Origin: Linum tenue
Lineage: Eukaryota; Streptophyta; Magnoliopsida; Malpighiales; Linaceae
Assembly (NCBI GenBank): GCA_946122785.1
Contig: CAMGYJ010000002.1
Location: forward strand, 9,546,339-9,610,338
DNA length: 64,000 nucleotides
Direction of reading: 5' to 3'
Shown here in pieces: positions 1-10,600 of this stretch. Under the pieces are notes generated by a model that saw nothing but the letters and a program-made list of their open reading frames with translations, did not search any database and was not told the DNA's origin. Position numbers and translations under genes: made by a program. Position 1 is the first letter of the stretch; each line of letters starts with the position of its first letter.

Positions 1-1
1 T

Positions 2-649
2 CGATTACAATATCTATGCAATACCAGACCTGACATATGCTATACTGTCAACCAGCTGAGTCAATACATTGATTCCCCAAGAACAAGTCATGAACAAGCT
101 ACTCATAGACTTTTGCGTTACTTAAAGACTAATCCAGCCAAAGGCCTTTTCTTTCCTTCTAATTCTAACATCAAGCTAACTGCCTTTTCTGATTCGGATT
201 GGGCAGGGTGCCCTGATATACGCAGATCCGTAACTGGTTTTTGTGTTTTTATAGGTTCTTCACTCATCAGGTGGAGGTCCAAGAAGCAGCAGACAGTCTC
301 ACGATCCTCAGCAGAAGCAGAGTATCGAGCCCTTGCTGACACCTCACAGGAGCTTCAGTGGATGACATCTCTCTTTCAGCAACTCCCTGTGCAGCCCCAG
401 CAGCCTTACTTCATCTACTGCGATAGTCTATCAGCTGTAAAGATGACAGAGAACCCAGTTCAGCATGAAAGAACAAAGCACATTGAAGTAGACTGCCACT
501 TCACAAGGGATCAAGTGCTTGCCAATAAGCTCAAAGTTCAACACATTTCCACTACATTACAGCTTGCTGATCCATTTACGAAGGCCTTACCAGTTCACAC
601 TTTTATTGATCTCATCTCCAAGCTCAACATGAAATCAATACATGTTTAG
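2..649 (+). pseudogene. Ty1/copia pol C-terminus (end of RT and RNase H), entering from the left edge
   Basis: The frame is open from base 2 to the TAG at 647-649. It begins with the RT-connection motif NTRPDICYTVNQLSQ and continues with copia RNase H motifs: SDSDWAGCPD, SRSSAEAEYRAL, CDSLSAVKMTENPVQHERTKHIEVDCH and ADPFTKAL. These are the standard C-terminal landmarks of a copia polyprotein, which copies retrotransposon RNA into DNA and degrades the RNA strand. No stop is present in the visible part; the protease, integrase and catalytic RT lie outside the window. A G-rich polypurine tract (650-660) and an LTR follow at once, the normal order at the 3' end of such an element. Confidence 0.93.
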
Positions 650-660
650 CTTGCGGGGGG
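650..660 (+). other. Polypurine tract of the copia element
   Basis: Directly after the pol stop lies GCTTGCGGGGGG, a G-rich plus-strand primer for LTR retrotransposon replication. It abuts the start of the LTR. Confidence 0.75.
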
Positions 661-842
661 TATTAGAATATAGGACTTGAATGTAATTCGCACTTAGTTA
701 GATGATCATATTGTAAATGTACATAGGTTAGTTGAAGAGTTAGTTAGATAGATAGACTATATAAGCTGTAACAATCTGTAAAATCCTTCACGTTTTTTCT
801 CTCAATCAATCAAGCTTTCAGTGTTAATCAGAAACTCTAGCA
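661..842 (+). repeat. Copia LTR shared by two element copies
   Basis: The segment starts TATTAGAATATAGG (the usual TG start appears mutated to TA) and ends CTAGCA, immediately before the primer-binding site. It contains a TATA-like CTATATAAG near 765. About 182 bp, short for a copia LTR. It is preceded by pol and polypurine tract and followed by primer site and gag, so it acts as the 3' LTR of one copy and the 5' LTR of the next. Confidence 0.8.
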
Positions 843-854
843 TGGTATCAGAGC
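843..854 (+). other. Primer-binding site, initiator tRNA-Met type
   Basis: TGGTATCAGAGC is the canonical plant retrotransposon site complementary to the 3' end of initiator tRNA-Met. It begins right after the terminal CA of the LTR. Confidence 0.92.
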
Positions 855-939
855 TCTTCTGAGCTGCCTCGCTCGTCTTCTCGCTTCCGCAAACTCATCT
901 TCTTCCAATTTCTTCGCAAAGCTTTCTTCGCGTCCTCCT

Positions 940-1950
940 ATGGCTTCGAATTTCTCTGTTCCTTCTGGCTTCGAAGCCGAAAATCCTCACAATGGAGGTC
1001 GCCAGCACGGATCTGGTGGAGTTTCTTACCTCGGCATCGCGATTTCTGATCCGGCTTCTCCCTTTTTCATTCATCCCTCGGAGAATTGGGGGCAATGCCT
1101 GGTATCGCAGCCGCTTACTGAAAACAACTTCTCTAGCTGGGAGAGATCGATGATTCTGGTCATCGATGGCAAGAACAAGCTCGGGTTCTTGAATGGCAAG
1201 ATTCCGCAACCACCAGACGATTCTCCTCTTCTTGAGCCATGGAATCGCAACAACAAGCTTCTGTTAAGCTGGATTCAGAGATTAGTGAATCCTACCATCG
1301 CCGAGAGTATTCTGTATGTTACAACGGCAATTGGTGCCTGGAACGAGCTGAGAGAGCAATTTTCTCAAGGGGATTCTTTCAGAATTGCTGATCTTCAGGA
1401 GTCCATCTTCCTCCTCAAGCAAGGTACTCTGAGTGTCTCGCAAGATTACTCTAAACAACGAGCTCTATGGGATCAATTGGCTAATTTTAGGTCTATCCCT
1501 GATTGTGAGTGTGGCATTGCTTGTCACTGCATTCTTGCATCTCTTAGGAAGGATCATATGAACGATAAAGTGATCAGATTCCTAAGGAACTTGAATGATA
1601 GTTTTAATGCCCCTAGATCAACAATCATGCTCCTTGATCCCTTGCCTCCCATCAACAAGGTCTTCGCCATGATGGTGCAGCATGAACGCGAGAATAACCT
1701 ATTGCCTAAGCCAAATTCTGGTTCTCAGTCTACCACCAATCCTACTGCTGACAGTATGGCCTTCTTTACCAGAGCTGCTGGTACTAATCTTGGGGTTCAG
1801 GGTGCTGGCCAAAGATTCAAGAAGCAAGGCAAGAAGCCTGTTTGCACCTTTTGTGGCTATACTGGTCACACCGAGGACATCTGCTACAAAAAACTTGATC
1901 TCATTTTGAAGAGCACAACGAACTTGTTTCGTGTGTGCAAAAAAAATTAA
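940..1950 (+). pseudogene. Ty1/copia gag, truncated after the zinc knuckle
   Basis: The 336-codon frame starts 85 bases after the primer-binding site. It has a copia gag N-terminus (LTENNFSSWERSMILVIDGKNKLGFLNG), the central gag-polypeptide region (LKQGTLSVSQDYSKQRALWDQL) and a CX2CX4HX4C zinc knuckle (CTFCGYTGHTEDIC) at about residues 302-315. Copia homology ends soon after, near 1905: the last 20 or so residues look unrelated and no protease, integrase or RT follows. The copy is therefore 3'-truncated, either by deletion or by insertion of unrelated sequence. Gag packages the element RNA into virus-like particles. Confidence 0.9.
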
Positions 1951-3440
1951 AATCCGAGTTAAAACGAAGAAGATAAGAGTCGGTTATGAAAACTAGGGAA
2001 ATAAAATGTTTTTAATTAACAACCGTTAGATCTGAATTTTCTTGGCCCACTTAGATCTAAAGGTCCAGATTTAATTGCTCATAGCTGGTTACTAACCCTA
2101 TCTTAAGCCCACAACAAGAGGAAGTAAAGTTGGCAGACAATTAAGAGGAATGAATTATTTCCTTCAGTCCACCCATTCGTCTTCTTCCATTCTTCTTTCT
2201 TCTCCTCCTACCCTTCTCTGTATATCTCCAAATCCCTAGAAGTGACCCCTAACAGGATTCCGGCACTCAATTTTCCTCATGGATCTATGATTCTCTGTCA
2301 TCATCTTCTCTTTTCTACCTATAATTGCTCTCTATCTTCTTTTCCCCCTTTATCCCCAATTATTTCTCTCTATATCTACTCTCCACATCTCTTCCCCATC
2401 TTTCTCATATGAAAGAACAGCCGCCCTTTTCTGACCTCTAAAGCGGAATTTCTTTTATAAGATGAGTTCACGTTTTTTCCTGCATGATTCGCGCTCTCCA
2501 AAATAAAAAGTCGCGAATTTAAAACGAATTTGTTGTAATTCGTGAATCTGCGCTCTAAAGCGGGAGCGTGGGCCTTGATCCCACTAATTATGTGTTCTAA
2601 GTCCACACCATGACGTCCATATATGATTCGTGATAGTTCGAGTAAATTTATTATAGAGTTTTAGTCGGAATTGATCGACACATATTAAAATATAATTTAA
2701 AGGGTAAATAATTGAAATATTTATCTTTTTGTTAAAAAATTCAAGATTGCAACTTTAATATGAAAAATCTAGTTAAAATATTAGAGAAAAAAAATTAACT
2801 TTCAAATCTATTTACGACCTTATTGTAGCTAAAATATGAGATATTAAACTGAAACTCTAAGTCGTTTAAGTATAATCGCTTGTAATTTAAGAAAAAACGG
2901 ATCGGGAATGGAGCAGCTCCAGTCGGTGATAGTACTCATGCTCGTCTCGCCCCGACCGCTAAAAAACATATCATAATGTTCACTTCATCATAGTTGTCAA
3001 TCCGCGGGTTGAACTATTTCCACCAAAACCCAGTGTTCTGATCGAGAGAGCTGCCTAGAGAATCGTGTAGATCCCAGTCAAATTTGGAGAAACCGAATCA
3101 AATTCGAAGATCAGAGTCTATTAATCTTCATTTCTTAAGCTTTATTCTTGTTTTAATACGATTCAGAAGCACCAACCAAGTCAAGAACTCGTGCTTGGGA
3201 ATCAAATATTTACCCCATTGTACTCTGAACCAACCAACTCTAATACTTCGAGGCCTGATCGAATGCCATTGTCCTGATAAATAATTTAGGTAAAGGCTTC
3301 CCTTCATAGCTTAGATGATTGTCGCTATTGACTTTCAATCTGAAACGAAATCAGGGCGTAAGCCTCAACAACCTCTGCACAATAAATAAAAGTTAAATGA
3401 GAAAACTTGAAATTTCATTTCAAATTTCATATATTCAGAG
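1951..3440. other. Non-coding stretch without recognisable gene
   Basis: I see no supported gene. The first part (2150-2420) is rich in pyrimidine runs such as TCTTCTTCC, resembling a transcribed leader or LTR U5, but no LTR partner is visible. A 76-codon minus frame at 2376-2606 has no recognisable motif. Confidence 0.5.
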
Positions 3441-3444
3441 TGAA

Positions 3445-4920
3445 AGTAACAGGAGTAGATTCATCTTCACAGTCATTTATTATTTTCTTATTTAAAAAAA
3501 ATATATATCAGTAATGAGATTTGAACTGTGGTCTCTTCAAACAAATATAAGAAACATAACCAGTTACAATAAAAACATTTGTGTGATCTTTTTCAATTAA
3601 GAACATACAAGAAACTTAAATCTGAAAAATCATAAGACTTTTCTACCACGGTTAGCAAACCAAATGTCATTGATTCAAATATTGCATATCGAATTGCACT
3701 CTTGCATGTGTAGAAAGCGATGTAGAATTCTTAACATAGACTTAATTATTATAACTACCATAAAGTAATGATATTTTTAAACATAGAACTTTTGAGTGAA
3801 TATGGGCACATGTGTCTTTAAGAGAGAGGTAAATATGGAAATGTTGAGTGATGTTGGTTTGCCGAACGCGGATGAAAAAGACACTACTGATGTAAACGAG
3901 TCCAAATAGTGTCCCGACCCACTAAATGCTCAACCATCGCCGTCTCTCCAAACTTCCCATCAGACTCAATAACCGGCTAGCCTCCTCTACTCCTATTGTT
4001 ACGCCAGAGCAATTTTTGGAGGGGTAAATATGGAAATATTGAGTGTTGTTGGTTTGCCCAATGTGGATGGAAAAGACGCTACTAATGTAAACGAGCCCAG
4101 ATAGTGTCCGACCCACTAAACGCTCAACACCCGGGTTACTTTCGCCACACCTAATATACTAGTGAAATGGGAAAGCTGCTTCCCCCATTACAAAATCCTT
4201 GCATCCATAGCAAAAGTAGGAAATGTAGATTCGTCTTCACAATCATTTACTATTTTCTTATTTACAGGAAAAATACATAAGTGATGGGATTTGAATTGTG
4301 ATCTCTTTGAGAAAAACAAGAAACGTAACCAATTACACTAAACAAATTTGTTTAAACTTTTTAAATTAAAAATATACAGGAAGGTTAAATTTGAAAAATC
4401 ATAGGAATTTTCCATCACAGTTAGCTAAACCACTAACTCTCCTCTAAATATTTTTTTGGCATTTGATACTTCTATTTTCATACTTTGATTATTTTAATTC
4501 AAGTTTAATAATTAATTATATTTCTATTTGTCTTATAAAAGGAGAACAATTTTGAAATCGCAAGCCTAATGTCATTGGTGCAAATAATGCACATCGTATT
4601 GCAATATTGAATGTGTAAAAACGATGCGGAATTCTTGACATAGATAATATAACTACCATAAAGCAATAATATTTTTGAACTTAGAAGTTTTGAGTGAATA
4701 TGGGGGACATGTGTCTTTAAGAGGGGGGTACATATGGAAAGGTTGAGTGATGTTGGTTTGTCGAATGCGGATTGAAAAGGCACAACTAATGTAAACATGT
4801 TTAAATGGTGCCCGGGCCTACTAAACGCTCAACCATCGTCGTCTCTCCAAACCTTCCGACCGGACTCGACAACCGAGTAACCTCCTCCATCTATATTGTT
4901 ACACAAAGCAATTTTCGAAG
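3445..4920 (+). repeat. Degenerate direct repeat, two copies (3445-4020 and 4215-4920)
   Basis: Blocks recur in the same order in both halves: TCTTCACA-TCATTTA, ATTTGAACTGTGGTCTCTT against ATTTGAATTGTGATCTCTT, AACATAACCAGTTACA against AACGTAACCAATTACA, TTGAGTGAATATGGG, GTGTCTTTAAGAG and CTCAACCATCGCCGTCTCTC against CTCAACCATCGTCGTCTCTC. By eye the copies are roughly 80 % alike with indels. A related stretch in inverted orientation lies near 57340-57530, so this is a dispersed family. No coding potential is seen. Confidence 0.75.
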
Positions 4921-5340
4921 GGGTAAAGATGGAAAGGTTGAGTGTTCTTGCTTGGAGAGCCGACTGGTGGGTTATGTAATTTCTTTGACAGTAATGTGTG
5001 ATATCTTAACATCAGTTCATTTGGTTGATCTTCTACGTTGACTTTTGAGTTGATTAAAGATAAACAATGTCCCGGGCTCCCGGCCTACTAAACGCTAAAC
5101 CATCACCGTCTCTCCAAACCTTCCCATCGGACTCGACAACCGCCTAACCTATTCCACCTATATTGTTACGCAAAGCAATTTTCGGAGGGGTAAATATGAA
5201 AAGGTTGATTGTTCTTGCTTGGAGAGCTTACTGATATATTACTTAGTTTCTTTGACAGTAATGTGTGATCTCTTAACATCAGTTCATTTGGTTGATCTTC
5301 TAGGTTGACTTTTTAGTTGATTATAGATAAATAGCTATAC
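4805..5340 (+). repeat. Tandem pair of about 265-bp units (4805-5067 and 5068-5340)
   Basis: Both units contain, in order, ACTAAACGCTCAACCATC or its variant, CGTCTCTCCAAACCTTCC, GGACTCGACAACCG, TATTGTTAC, AAAGCAATTTTCG, TTCTTGCTTGGAGAGC and CATCAGTTCATTTGGTTGATC. The units are nearly identical over the last 120 bases. They extend the older repeats to their left; the same motif core also appears at about 3910 and 4100. Confidence 0.8.
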
Positions 5341-5360
5341 TTTTTGTTGTTTTTGTTATG

Positions 5361-5365
5361 ATAGT
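5361..5365 (+). other. Target site duplication (left), ATAGT
   Basis: ATAGT immediately precedes the 5' LTR and is repeated exactly at 8321-8325 after the 3' LTR. A 5-bp duplication is the size expected for LTR retrotransposon integration. Confidence 0.9.
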
Positions 5366-5727
5366 TGATGGAAACCCACGGTTTCCATCATTATTATTAT
5401 TATTAGATTAGAATTATTGTTATTAAGGTTATTAGTAGTTGAGTCCTATTAGGTTAACTGTTAAAGTTTTCTAGTTCCTTTTCCTATATATGTACGTTGT
5501 TATTCGTTATTCGAGGAATCAAGAACAATATTAAGAAGAAGCTCCTAAACCCTAGTTCATCCTCTCAAATCCTAATTTCTACCCTCTCCTAATCCAAGGC
5601 CTCGGCCGATTCCCAATTCTATTCTATCTCATCTAAATCTCTAATTCTTTCTCTCAAACCCTAAATCCCTAATTATCACGAGTGCCGAAGATCAGTATCG
5701 AGAATCCCTAGAAGCGTGGTTCTCACA
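5366..5727 (+). repeat. 5' LTR of the non-autonomous element
   Basis: It starts TG and ends CA. The first bases form a perfect palindrome (GATGGAAACC, loop CAC, GGTTTCCATC). A TATA-like CCTATATATG lies near 5484. A TTA/ATT trinucleotide run follows the palindrome. Confidence 0.93.
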
Positions 5728-5728
5728 G

Positions 5729-5740
5729 TGGTATCAGAGC
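5729..5740 (+). other. Primer-binding site, initiator tRNA-Met type
   Basis: TGGTATCAGAGC, one base after the end of the 5' LTR. Confidence 0.9.
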
Positions 5741-5767
5741 CTGGTTGCAGGCACTCGTACCAGAACC

Positions 5768-7999
5768 ATGTCGAGACTCGAAGAGCTCTTGATCAGCGAA
5801 CTCACAAAGATGTTGAAGTCGAAGCTGGAAGCGGTATGGAAGAACGAGGTTACCTCGTCCTTGCCGCTGTCCGCAAACATCGCGCAGACTGCTCCACACA
5901 AAACTGCAACCGCCGCGCCAAAAGAGTCGATAAAGGAAGATGCACCGCCATTGTCGGAGGTCGCAGCTGCAGAATTGGATTTCGAGGATTGGTTGGAACA
6001 ACCTACGTTTCCAATCGAGCTTGAGCGATGTGGAACCACCACCGTTGTTAAGGCCGTGAAAGAAGCTGCTGCTGCCGCTGCTGCGATGGCACCACCACCA
6101 CCACCATCGCGAGCCGTTACCCTACCCGTCGAAGCCATTGCCAAGATCTCCAAACAACCGCAGCCGTGGGAAGAAGCGCCATCATTGCTGCCCAAAATCA
6201 GAGAGGCGGTCGGGACTACCACCGCTATGGAAGTCGTTGCTGGATCGCTCGAGAAAAAGGAAGAGGCGAGCATGAGAGGCGCAACAATGGGGGCGGCAGA
6301 GCAGTCGAACCTTCAGGCCATTGTAATAGAAGCCGTCTCCACTACTGTCGCTCCATCATCAACACCGCAGGCCAGTGCGTTGTCCCTGGCCGCTGCAGAA
6401 GCACCGCACAAGCACGATGGAGCATCACAAATCACCCCTGCCATTGATGGGTTCCTTATCAAGACTAAGAATGTCGAGGATGGGTCAATAACCATAGAGC
6501 CACCGGCCGCTACGGAGGTTTCCACGATACTCTCGCCAACTGGGATTGAAGAAGAAGGCCCGTTTGAGAAGATGTTTGTCGACCTACAGCAGCTTCGGGG
6601 GCTCACCGCAGCACAACCAACCCCTGATGTTGTGCGATCCCTAACCCATGCTACTTCCAGATCGGTACTCGTTCAATTGAACCGGCCAATTGATGGGTGG
6701 AAATTCAGGAGAAAGCCGAGACCGCGAGATGGCCCTGATCTTGAACCAAAAGAGCAGGGGCAGAAGGCAATGGCGAGGGGGACGACGCAGGTGCCTGACG
6801 AAGGGAAACTCGACCTGATGGTCTGCATATGGTCGGGGGAGGAAACGAGGCAGAAGATGATGGTGGTTGTCGTGACGACGTTGACCGATGATGAGGCGGC
6901 GTCGAAAGTTGGTTGGACTTGCCGTCGGGGAAGCTCTTTGCAACCGAAGGAGGAGTCGATGGAGATGTCGATGACGATGGTGAGGGACGCGATGAGGGAT
7001 GAGGCCGGCGATTCATCATAGCCCTCAATCACGAGGGGCGGTCCAATGGGAGGCAAAATTGGTAATGCTGCAGGGATTGATGAAGTACTGTGGAACACTG
7101 AAGAGAGGATGAGTCCCACACAGGGGAAGCTAGTGGGCGGCCAATTGCTTGGAGAAATAGAAGGACAGCAGGTAACTACTTGCTTTAACTACATTACTCC
7201 ATGGGATTTGGTCGCATATGGGAAACTTGGAAGGAATCGTGAAGCAGAGAAGTGGTGCGGCCAGGTGTTGGATATAACCAAAAAAGACAATGGAAAAGAA
7301 CTTGTTGGGGAGTCGAGTTCTAGTGAGGGAGCTCGTATGCTAAGTTGGAGGAACGGCTGGCTGTGGTTTGAGGGAGAGCGTGTGCTCTCGAACGAATACG
7401 ATGGAAGGTGTATGTGTCATCGCGAGCGGTTCGATCAGGCCGCGAGAGACTACAACAATGGATTTTTCCTCGGTGGAACCGGCTGCGACCTCGGCAGTCA
7501 TGCTCTCATACAAGTGGCCGCATGGAAAGAACGGAAGGGATGTAATCTTCAAAGTTTAATGGTGGGCGTTTGGCCATTTCCATGGGCATTGAGGATTGTA
7601 TGTGCAGTAAGTGGGTGGATTAATTGTTTGGGGTTACCTGGATGTTGTCTAAGAAAGGGAATGTTAATGAGGTTTGGAGTGGCAATCATGGGTTTGACTT
7701 CAAGTTGTGGGAATAACGTTGTGCCGGGTTATAAGCTTGGGTTGGATGGCAGTATGGGAGCAATTAATTTGGCCGCCATCGTGAAGGACTTCAAGTCCGA
7801 AGGAGCTCCTTGTGTGGGAGGAGTTCGAGTGCCTAGCCCCAATGGGAAGAAAAGGAAGCGGCGGATGATTCGACTCCTGGATTGCACGAGAAAGACATTG
7901 GTGTGGTCCAAGTTGGTCAACCTTGAGGACAAGGTTGGTTTCAAGGAGGAGGGTATGATGGAAACCCACGGTTTCCATTATTATTATTATTATTATTAG
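5768..7999 (+). pseudogene. Retrotransposon-internal long ORF of unknown function, split by one TAG
   Basis: Two frames, 5768-7021 (417 aa) and 7046-7999 (317 aa), are in the same reading frame, separated only by the TAG at 7019-7021. Read through, they form a single 744-codon frame occupying nearly the whole interior and ending 44 bases inside the 3' LTR. The N-terminus (MSRLEELLISELTKML) is a likely amphipathic helix; the next 300 residues are Ala/Pro/Glu-rich with a run of alanines and PPPPPS near residue 105. The second half has scattered Cys and Trp but no motif I recognise. I see no gag zinc knuckle, protease, integrase or RT. The C-terminal NLEDKVGFKEEG resembles the tail of some chromovirus (Ty3/gypsy) polyproteins; this is from memory and uncertain. 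Whether it encodes a working protein is unknown. Confidence 0.6.
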
Positions 8000-8320
8000 A
8001 TTAGAATTATTGTTATTAAGGTTATTAGTAGTTGAGTCCTATTAGGTTAACTGTTAGGGTTTTCTAGTTCCTTTTCCTATATATGTACGTTGTTATTCGT
8101 TATTCGAGGAATCAAGAACAATATTAAGAAGAAGCTCCTAAACCCTAGTTCATCCTCTCAAATCCTAATTTCTACCCTCTCCTAATCCAAGGCCTCGGCC
8201 GATTCCCAATTCTATTCTATCTCATCTAAATCCCTAATTCTTTCTCTCAAACCCTAAATCCCTAATTATCACGAGTGCCGAAGATCAGTATCGAGAATCC
8301 CTAGAAGCGTGGTTCTCACA
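7956..8320 (+). repeat. 3' LTR of the non-autonomous element
   Basis: Matches the 5' LTR apart from AA/GG in the TTAAAG/TTAGGG segment, T/C in ATCTCTAATT/ATCCCTAATT, C/T at the palindrome edge, and one extra ATT unit. It ends TTCTCACA and is followed by the duplicated ATAGT. Confidence 0.93.
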
Positions 8321-10600
8321 ATAGTCCTTTTCAGTATCATCATTTTTCTGATTTGAAATGTTTTTTGTGGTTAGTTTCCAGTAAACAAAGACTATTCTGA
8401 TTAGTGTTAACATAGGGAATAGCTTCAATCATACCACTTTTACTCAAAATTTATATGTAAGGGCTGAGATCATTGCCGAATTGAACTATTCAAGCTATAA
8501 TGCTAATCTTCAACATATAAAACATAGTTTCTTTTGAGTGAAATAACCTCATGATTGTAGATAAGTTTTTACAATATGATGTTTCGTGATATTGGTCACT
8601 TGCTTCCAGATTTAAAAGTGGGGTTCTAATTGCTACAATGTAAAAGCACGAGTGATAGTGATAATTGGAGCAGATACAAGATGGTTTGATATCCTTCTCT
8701 ACAAGGAATAAATACATGTTGAGCATATGTTATCATGGGAAGGATAAAACGAACTCTTTATTGATGGGATTTTTGCTCATCAAAACCGCGTGACAAGTAA
8801 GCTCCCTCCTTAATTCTTATATTTATCATAATCTGCACATGCACACCCTCATAGGAAACATGTACAGAACTGTAATTTAGGTGCTTAATTAGTGTTTGTT
8901 TCCATAAGATTGTATTAACTGAGGTGGTTGTTTTAGAATTGTGAATCGTGATTGTATCTCCTCTAAGAAATTGTCAAGTTAAGTTATTAAAGAGGCTAAT
9001 CTGAGCTTCGTCTTTAATTTAGATGGTAAGAAAGCAATGACCTACATCAAATTGATTGGGGGTTGACAATGTCAGAGAAACTGTTTAGCCTTCTTCAGAG
9101 TATCACAAGATCCTAATAGTATCTCAACCAAAGCAATTTTTGTTTCCATGCCTGATGTTGATACAAGTTGTTTACCTAGAGGAGAGCTCCAACAAGTTAG
9201 CTCTTGGAGTTGCAATGCGGAAATGGGTAAGCAGAAATGGTTTATACAAAAGATCATACTATGATCATATGAATGCGTTGGTAGAGATAGTCATCAATCT
9301 CATTTTATTGATGAAGCCACCGAGGATAAAAGAGTAATCGCCATTGGTACTCTAAATTTTACAAGGCTATTATAATGATCATTCTTTTCATTTCATGTAA
9401 ATTTGTATTATGACTGAAGTGATATTACCCCAAGCCATAAATTGCAGCAAGGAATGGTCATTTAAATTAATGTGCACTGATGTAAAATGTCATGTAGCTG
9501 CCAAGAAGAAGGAGTAAGAGTGGACCAATCAGTGTGTTTGCTGTCGAGAAGGATAAGAATCGTGATAATGGGGATGGTTCATGACGAATGACATATACAT
9601 ATTGAAGTGATAGAAAGTACATAGTTGTAAGTCATTTGTGTGTTTAGGGTAGGAGAGTGGTTATGAGTGATTTGGTAGGATTTCACAGTGGTAGGAATAT
9701 CGACATAAGTTATTATGTGTTGGTGCTTCCACGCATATATTGCTTGCCTGTTTCTTTTGTTTGTATATGAGATTTCTACAACAGATTGCACGCTTTGTAT
9801 TTCATTTTTTTGTCATTTTAATTAACAAAACTATATATTTGAAAAAAACTGACCCACGCATTCCATCGACTTGATTTGGACATTGATGGTTTTTGTTTTC
9901 TCAGCCAGGGATTCATCGCCTTTGGTGTCAATGTGTTTTTGGTCTAAGGGCAATCCAGATTGGGTTTTTCTTATGAATTTTCTTGGTGGCTTTCATTTTT
10001 ATCATCGATAATTGGACCCCAGGTAAGCATTATTGTGGTTTTTTTTTTCATGTTCACTCTAGGGGCATCATGGTGCATGGCAATAGTGTTTATATTTAAG
10101 GCTAATTGCTTGGTTTGGATTGTCCATTATAGTGTTTATGTTTTACTGTTTTCTTTTGTAATGCAATGGGATAATGACTTTCCATCATATTATTATATAT
10201 GGTGTTGTTTACCTACCTCCGACCATCGCCACGTACATGTTAACAGGTAATATCAGTTAGAATCTAAGAGTCAATTTTCATGACTACGTCTGGCCAAGAG
10301 CCGGATAATAAGCTTGTAATTAAGTATTCCGCAACTACTAAATTATTCTTCCGTTCAATTGATTTTCGTAATATTATGATTTTCATATTTCATTATTTCG
10401 AAGGACCAACTAAATGATGATATGATTAATTCAGACTTCTTTTATAATATAGAAGGAGAGTAATATTAAAGTTTGAACTCAAATAACATATTTTGGAATA
10501 ATTGAATTTTGAACTCGATCTATCTGTGATTAATATAATAAATATTGAGTTGTGCTTTTCAATATATAGATTTGTTTATTACCTAGAAACATCTTCACAC
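8321..10600. other. Intergenic stretch with possible exon relics
   Basis: No gene can be supported. A short segment at 9498-9583 reads LPRRRSKSGPISVFAVEKDK and on to a TGA after a plausible AG acceptor, and 9280-9350 reads HFIDEATEDKRVIAIG. These look coding-like and may be remnants of a host gene, but I recognise no family and could not link them. A 96-codon frame at 9960-10250 is hydrophobic and unconvincing. Confidence 0.25.

Larger units (their letters stand above)
5366..8320 (+). mobile_element. Complete non-autonomous LTR retrotransposon (LARD-like), 2955 bp
   Basis: The element has two near-identical LTRs (5366-5727, 362 bp, and 7956-8320, 365 bp), a primer-binding site TGGTATCAGAGC at 5729-5740, a purine-rich tract before the 3' LTR (about 7940-7955) and the exact target duplication ATAGT. 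I count three or four substitutions and one 3-bp indel between LTRs, so insertion is recent. The interior lacks protease, integrase, RT and RNase H; mobility must depend on enzymes supplied in trans. It holds instead one long frame (5768-7999) with a single internal stop. Confidence 0.93.

Noticed and set aside
843..854. tRNA gene at the tRNA-Met matching sequence
   Set aside because: Only the 12 bases of the primer-binding site match; there is no cloverleaf.
5734..6273. 179-codon minus-strand ORF within the LARD element
   Set aside because: Ser/Ala-rich antisense shadow of the internal plus frame; overlaps LTR and primer site.
6673..7119. Minus-strand ORFs (148, 107, 100 codons) in the LARD element
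   Set aside because: Overlapping antisense shadows with no motif; the plus frame spans the whole interior.
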